Below are positions 60,701 to 64,000 of a DNA stretch of 64,000 bases, in pieces; position 1 is the stretch's first letter, and the number at the start of each line of letters is the position of its first letter. Below the pieces are notes generated by a model, which ran no database searches, was not told the DNA's origin, and saw nothing but the letters and a program-made list of their open reading frames with translations. Both the position numbers and the translations under genes were made by a program. The stretch comes from Verrucomicrobiia bacterium (GTDB lineage Bacteria; Verrucomicrobiota; Verrucomicrobiia; Verrucomicrobiales; Akkermansiaceae), in contig JAUIGV010000006.1 of the NCBI GenBank assembly GCA_030432565.1, positions 124,001 to 188,000 of the forward strand. Reading direction: 5' to 3'.

Positions 60701-61476
60701 ACGACCTATTTGGCAATTCCGTGGCCGTCTCCGGTGACACTTTGGTCGTGGGCGCTCAAGAGGAAGAAAGCAATAGTCCTGCCGACGGAAGTGACAATTC
60801 ATTGCCAGAATCAGGTGCGGCCTACGTCTTCCGGCGAGGAGGCGACGGCACGTGGATTGAGGGAGCCTACCTCAAGGCTCCCAACGCCGGTAGAAATGAC
60901 TTATTTGGCAATTCCGTGGCGATCTCCGGTGACACCGTGGTGGTAGGCGCTCGTCGGGAATCGAGCGGTAAATCCAACGATGCAAGTGACAATTCCTCAC
61001 TCTATTCAGGAGCCGCTTATGTCTACCCTGCTCCCTTGAGCTTGTCATCCCTCCCGCCTTATTTTGAGACCGTGATGGAAGAAGCACCCAATCTGGTTGG
61101 AGCGGGACGCCTTCCTGGCTCGGCTCCCTTCAACGATGGCGTGAGCAACCTCCTCAAATATGCCTTCAACATGAATCTGAATGGACCGGACGTCGCGTCG
61201 ATGACTCCCGGCGGCGGCGCTGGCTTGCCACGGGTGCTCCTCACTGCAGAAGCAGGGGAGCGTTTCTTACAATTTGAATTCGTTCGCCTTCGTGAAAATA
61301 GTCCACGGTACATTCCAGAGAAGTCCTCAAGCCTGGAGCCCGATTCTTTCGTCCCGATAAAAGGCACCTGGACCGTCGAGCCCATCGATGCAAAATGGGA
61401 ACGTGTCCGGGTCACCGAACCGGTCGGTCCTTTTGATTCGAGACACTTTGGCAGGGTGCGTGTTTTGTTGGAATAA
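57769..61476 (+). CDS. Large exported FG-GAP propeller protein
   Basis: About 1235 residues. A hydrophobic export-like segment (ARTLLALCGTLCFSLPANA, about residues 55-75) precedes the mature part. Seven FG-GAP repeats (bases 58018-59322) come first, then a choice-of-anchor-D/Ig-like domain (LDFGSILLGT-like IDFGSILLGTTSPPKKILLR, cut, and LDLQFTPSEERSF), then seven more repeats (59695-61029), and a C-terminal module with NDGVSNLLKYAFNMN known from Verrucomicrobia. Each repeat includes YLKASN, FG-S-A-SGDT-VVGA and a D-G-S-D-N-S loop. The start is uncertain: ATG 57769 or a TTG at 57697, both leaving a long n-region. Probable surface protein. Confidence 0.82.
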   Translation: MRRRSGDPAEIPPNVKPNHPPGRSFPRIPLFSPFAPSQRRRQSTPAKSKFRAARTLLALCGTLCFSLPANAEDSLFTPLMIERAYLKASNLGQDDEFGRSVAISGDTLVIGVAKEDGGNPADGNDNSATDSGAVYIYRQQGDGTWLEEAYLKAANPGDEDFFGTSIAITGDTLVVGAPGEDSGDAADGSDNTVRNAGAAYVFHRQENGTWVEAAYLKASNIGEADDFGRSVGISGDTIVVGAGYEDSGVRSDGSDNSASASGAAYVFRRQRDGTWPEEAYLKASNIGVVDFFGESVAISGDVVVVGARWEDSGNASDGNDNSSSNSGAAYIFRRQGNGTWLEEAYLKPSNLWRYDEFGSSVAVSGDIVAVGVSRKEVLSGRVYLFRQQGDGNWLEEAYLEASNSEMTDYFGFSVALSGDRLIVGAPGEDSSNPADRDDDSEKSSGAAYVFRRQSDNTWLEEAYLKASNPGADDQFGTSVAISGDGVVVGAFGEDSSNPADGRGNLASNSGAAYLYDPRRSGPDLDVTNRDGTPLALGIDFGSILLGTTSPPKKILLRNQGGAPLTGLSASISGTDPSNFTFASVLPDSLAPGECVVLDLQFTPSEERSFRVNLEITSNDPQQGLVEISLNGAGRFPFRLPESIYLKASNPRNLSYFGHSVAVSGDTLVVGARRESSGKPDDQSDISADASGAAYVFRKQSNGTWLQEAYLKASNLGRSDHFGGSVAISGDTLVVGAWSEGSGNANDGSDNSAPASGAAYVFRRQSNGAWLEEAYLKASNLGESDFFGQSVAISGDTVVVGAPGEDSGGANDGSDNSASASGAGYVFRRQSNGAWLEEAYLKASNLGDDDTFGFSIAVSGDTLVVGARAEDGGNSTDGSDDSARFSGAAYVFGRQDDGTWIEEAYLKASNLEDFDDFGHSLAISGDTVVVGAPGEDSGDANDGSDNSETESGAAYVFRRQSNGTWLEEAYLKASNLGDDDLFGNSVAVSGDTLVVGAQEEESNSPADGSDNSLPESGAAYVFRRGGDGTWIEGAYLKAPNAGRNDLFGNSVAISGDTVVVGARRESSGKSNDASDNSSLYSGAAYVYPAPLSLSSLPPYFETVMEEAPNLVGAGRLPGSAPFNDGVSNLLKYAFNMNLNGPDVASMTPGGGAGLPRVLLTAEAGERFLQFEFVRLRENSPRYIPEKSSSLEPDSFVPIKGTWTVEPIDAKWERVRVTEPVGPFDSRHFGRVRVLLE
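58018..59322 (+). repeat. First array of seven FG-GAP repeats
   Basis: Seven coding repeats of about 65 residues (about 195 bases) with the core A-Y-L-K-A-S-N...F-G-x-S-V-A-I-S-G-D-T-x-V-V-G-A. Repeat 5 lacks the D-G-S-D-N-S loop (a shortening of about 12 residues). Copies 1-7 differ from each other more than those of the second array. Confidence 0.88.
59695..61029 (+). repeat. Second array of seven FG-GAP repeats
   Basis: Seven repeats of the same type after the Ig-like domain. Copies 9 and 10 (about 59880-60290) are nearly the same at DNA level over long stretches, as are parts of 10 and 12, which points to recent duplication or gene conversion. Confidence 0.88.
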
Positions 61477-61877
61477 GGAGAAGGCTTTCAGCTCAAAATA
61501 TCCTTAATGACATGTGCTTCCTCCACCCCCGTGGGCGTTGCTCAATACCGACGCCACTCGCTTCTAATATTGTTGTTGCCGGCAGATGGCCGTGCAACTC
61601 GATTGGCAATTTGAACTACGAGGATGGCGATGACAGTTTCTGCTTTATGGACGTCGAGTCCGAGGTAGGTTGCCGGCAGTTGGTTTGATTCGCGTTGCCC
61701 ACTACTTGCGGGGCCACCTTCCGGGAGTTGTTGGATGGCATCTGATGTTGGATAGGTCCCGCCTCGTGTGGGATAGCCTACGAATTGAACCAGACGCACC
61801 ACATTCCAATCAAATAATGAATGACCTGAAACGCGACGCCGGGCTCAACCGGCAGCCATAGGGTCTCTGCTAAGAAA
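61477..61877. other. Interval of about 400 bases with a transposase scrap
   Basis: Between the FG-GAP gene and the next small gene. Apart from the IS110-like scrap (61620-61682) I see no gene, hairpin or repeat in it. Open frames on both strands are short and without protein-like features. Confidence 0.5.
61620..61682 (-). pseudogene. IS110-family transposase scrap (N-terminal motif)
   Basis: The minus strand encodes QLPATYLGLDVHKAETVIAI. Y-x-G-L-D-V-H-K is the start of the DEDD catalytic domain of IS110-family transposases (first catalytic Asp in GLDVHK). The similarity stops abruptly after IAI, so only about 20 residues survive. No ends of the element are seen. Confidence 0.6.
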
Positions 61878-62438
61878 ATGGCCAAGCTGATCTGGATCAC
61901 CCGTGACGAATGGTTGGCGCTTCCTAGGCCTGCGTGTCCCGATCAGGAACCGAAAGACATTTCATTCACACTTCCGCTTGATGAGATTCGCGGACGGATC
62001 GTTTCCCACGATCCACGATTCACGCCAAAAGATGACGAGGATTTTTCCGGGCCAGTTGAACGATGGTATGGATCATTTAACGGGAGGGGATTCACGCTTA
62101 CTTACCATTACCACTCGTCGGTAGCCGACCAGGTCATTGCGAGCCATTGGGAAACCGATGAGTTTGCTTCACAGTTGGATAACACACTGAAAGCTTGGCG
62201 AGACACCTCACCATACTGGAGAAAAAAATGCAGAAGGCGCAGATGGCGACGCCGTCTGATTAGTTTGGGAGTCGACCCCGGCGCGCCATTCCTACGACGT
62301 TGCGTGAATCTAGCTTCCACTGTATCGGAATCAGCAGCTTCCGGCTGCCAGAGTGGAGTTCTAGGCCTATCTCCTCGAATGCGCCTTGAAGAGGGTCGAA
62401 GCCAGGCTCAATCAATGAACTTGCAGAAAGCAGGTTGA
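61878..62438 (+). CDS. Hypothetical protein, possibly frame-disrupted at the end
   Basis: 186 residues from an ATG. The first 115 look like a normal soluble protein (DEWLALPRPACPDQEPKD, SFNGRGFTLTYHYHSS). Around residue 115-130 it becomes very rich in Arg and Lys (RKKCRRRRWRRR), and the remaining 55 residues have no protein-like pattern. The true protein may end near residue 130 or may be interrupted by a frameshift. No family is recognised; it lies behind a transposase scrap. Confidence 0.45.
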   Translation: MAKLIWITRDEWLALPRPACPDQEPKDISFTLPLDEIRGRIVSHDPRFTPKDDEDFSGPVERWYGSFNGRGFTLTYHYHSSVADQVIASHWETDEFASQLDNTLKAWRDTSPYWRKKCRRRRWRRRLISLGVDPGAPFLRRCVNLASTVSESAASGCQSGVLGLSPRMRLEEGRSQAQSMNLQKAG

Positions 62439-62473
62439 AAAAAGCCCCCCTCCGGTTGGGTATTCCCTAGTCG

Positions 62474-64000
62474 ATGTTCACTCGGTTTTGTGAAACTGGA
62501 ATCTTAAGCCGGAAACTCCTTCTTGTTTCCTTGATCCTGCCGATGCGTTGCCTCGGTTTGAATGATCTTGCCGCTGACTTGCAGGTTTTCCTTGAGAACC
62601 ATTGCTACGACTGTCACGGAGATGGGATGGCGAAGGGTGGGTTGGATTTTGATGAACTCGAAACAGACCTCTCCGATCCGGCGAACTTTGCCAGGTGGGA
62701 GCTGATTTATGATCGGGTCGAGAAGGGGGAGATGCCACCGAAGAAGGTCAAGGAACGGCCGGACGACGATGAGGTTTCTCATTTTGGGGAGCGGCTTTTC
62801 CGGCCACTTTACGAGGCCCACCGGAAGGAGCGGGGCACGGTTTTGCGTCGCCTGAACCGGCAGGAGTACGAGAACACGATGAATGATCTCTTCGGCACGA
62901 ATCTAAAATTGGCAAGGATGCTGCCGGAGGATGGGCGCTCGCATGAATTTGACAACGTGGGCGAGGCTTTGGGGCTTTCGATGATGCATCTGGAGCGGTA
63001 TCTGGAGGCGGCAAGATTGGTTTTTGACTCCGCGATTCAGAGCGAGATCAAGAAACCGGAAGTGACGGTGATTCCGGCGAACTTTCGCGAGAGTGAGATA
63101 GAAAAGTCGCTGGGCAAGCAGTGGAAGAAGCTTCCGGACGGCGCCATTGTGCGCTTTCAGGGGGGCGGATATCCAAGTGGCTTGCTCCGGAACTCAGGGG
63201 TGCCGGTTTCGGGTTGGTATGAGATCGAAGTGACGGGCTATGCTCATCAGTCCGACAAGGCGGTGATTTGTTCCATTAGTGGCGAAAGCTATCAGCGTGG
63301 AAGCGGGAAACCGGTTTATCGTTATGCGTCTTTCGCGCCGGACAAGCCGACCACGGTGAAGTTTCGCCAATGGATTGAGAAGAACTACATGTTGGTGGTG
63401 GAACCGCGTGGATTGATCTTTCCCCATCCCCGTCCGGATAAAATAGACGAATATCGAGGGCCGGGTTTTGCCTTTGTCTCGGCCTCTGTCACGGGACCCT
63501 TGGTGGATGAGTTTCCGACGCGGGGACACAAGCTCATCTTTGGTGAGCTTGAGAGAAAAGAGATCATGCCTGGGAATCCCGCGGATCGTGAGAAATCGTG
63601 GTATCGTCCCAAGTTTGAAATCGTGACCGGGAATGAAGAGTTGGCTGCTTTGAGTTCGCTCAGGAGGGTTGCTGCGAGAGCGTGGCGTCGTCCCGTCGAA
63701 GGTGAAGAACTGGATTCCTACCTTAAACTCTTTAAGGCGGAGCGGGCTAAAGGTGGATCGTTCGAGGAAGCTCTTCGCACGGCGGTGACCGCCTTGTTTG
63801 TCTCACCGAATTTTCTCTTTCTTCGGGAGGAGAAGGGGCAGCTGGATGACCATGCCCTGGCAAATCGTCTTTCCTATTTTTTACACAGAATCGCGCCGGA
63901 TGCCGCTTTGCGTAGCCTCGCTGCAAATCGTGGGGTGGTGGAAAACCTGAATGAGACGACCCGGCGTTTGATGCAGGACGAGCGCTTTGACCGGTTCATC
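62474..64000 (+). CDS. DUF1592-type PVC cytochrome-like protein, N-terminal part
   Basis: The frame is open from an ATG at 62474 to the end of the window (509 codons), so the C-terminus is missing. A hydrophobic export signal (LLLVSLILP region) is followed by a heme motif CYDCHGDGMAKGG, then DUF1587 (VLRRLNRQEYENTMNDLFG), a DUF1595-like part (AARAWRRPVEGEELDSYLKL) and the start of DUF1592 (VTALFVSPNFLFLREE, LANRLSYFLHRIAPD). These PVC proteins usually pair with a DUF1552 protein further on. Role: probably a periplasmic electron-transfer protein. Confidence 0.88.
   Translation, partial: MFTRFCETGILSRKLLLVSLILPMRCLGLNDLAADLQVFLENHCYDCHGDGMAKGGLDFDELETDLSDPANFARWELIYDRVEKGEMPPKKVKERPDDDEVSHFGERLFRPLYEAHRKERGTVLRRLNRQEYENTMNDLFGTNLKLARMLPEDGRSHEFDNVGEALGLSMMHLERYLEAARLVFDSAIQSEIKKPEVTVIPANFRESEIEKSLGKQWKKLPDGAIVRFQGGGYPSGLLRNSGVPVSGWYEIEVTGYAHQSDKAVICSISGESYQRGSGKPVYRYASFAPDKPTTVKFRQWIEKNYMLVVEPRGLIFPHPRPDKIDEYRGPGFAFVSASVTGPLVDEFPTRGHKLIFGELERKEIMPGNPADREKSWYRPKFEIVTGNEELAALSSLRRVAARAWRRPVEGEELDSYLKLFKAERAKGGSFEEALRTAVTALFVSPNFLFLREEKGQLDDHALANRLSYFLHRIAPDAALRSLAANRGVVENLNETTRRLMQDERFDRFI

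Noticed and set aside
58018-61029. Regular spaced repeats, considered as a CRISPR or satellite array
   Set aside because: Units of about 195 bases stay in frame and code for FG-GAP blades; spacing and length do not fit CRISPR.

Overview
The window reads as chromosomal DNA of a heterotrophic member of the Verrucomicrobiota (PVC superphylum). This is inferred from its typical gene families: DUF1501 and DUF1549/DUF1553 secretome pairs, DUF1592 and 'PVC-type heme-binding CxxCH' proteins, a sulfatase, a PEP-CTERM protein, an ECF sigma factor followed by a FecR-like anti-sigma protein, many lipoproteins, and the habit of long coding strands in both directions. The DNA is moderately GC-rich by eye. 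No phage, plasmid or CRISPR locus is visible; mobile DNA is limited to two decayed transposase scraps near 57.5 and 61.6 kb.

Layout. 0-4.2 kb: the end of a sialidase, then a tightly overlapping three-gene operon predicted to make glucosylglycerate (phosphatase and GT81 synthase) and to phosphorolyse it (GH13_18). 4.4-9.5 kb: WbuC-like cupin, OmpA lipoprotein, small lipoprotein, secreted glutathione peroxidase, membrane-anchored lipase and a GYF_2/DUF4339 membrane protein. 9.5-13.7 kb (minus strand): SDR and aldo/keto reductase pair, a probable SRP RNA gene (ffs) with tandem terminators, two small tail-anchored-looking proteins, mazG and a rhomboid protease. 13.8-26.5 kb: rsgA, BamE-like Gly/Trp-rich lipoprotein, PEP-CTERM protein, a convincing glutaminyl cyclase lipoprotein in operon with parB, a SET-domain methyltransferase, a cysteine-less thioredoxin-fold protein, DUF58, an Lnt-like acyltransferase, tRNA-Leu(TAA), an alpha/beta hydrolase lipoprotein, CvpA and a TIM-barrel isomerase.

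26.6-31.6 kb is a probable iron or heme uptake locus: an AraC regulator with a perfect 15-bp palindrome just before its start, a DUF6607 protein, a TonB-dependent receptor and a secreted protein. 33.4-38.4 kb is a phosphorus-type uptake locus: OprO/P-like porin, PhnD, PhnC and a permease in which two PhnE domains are fused. 38.5-41.2 kb holds the most unusual unit of the window: an ECF sigma factor overlapping an anti-sigma/FecR protein fused in frame to a complete inhibitory-type serpin with an Arg-Ser reactive bond. 41.3-47.5 kb: sulfatase and the DUF1501 + DUF1549/1553 pair. 47.6-54.4 kb: FAD monooxygenase, a secreted caspase-like protein with a duplicated C-terminal module, gluconate permease and kinase, a fasciclin protein, and an NsrR-type regulator in operon with a pseudouridine synthase. 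54.5-64 kb: a large PVC cytochrome, a 14-repeat FG-GAP surface protein flanked by transposase scraps, a small unknown gene, and the start of a DUF1592 protein cut by the window end.

All functional calls come from reading motifs and architecture by eye; no database search was run.
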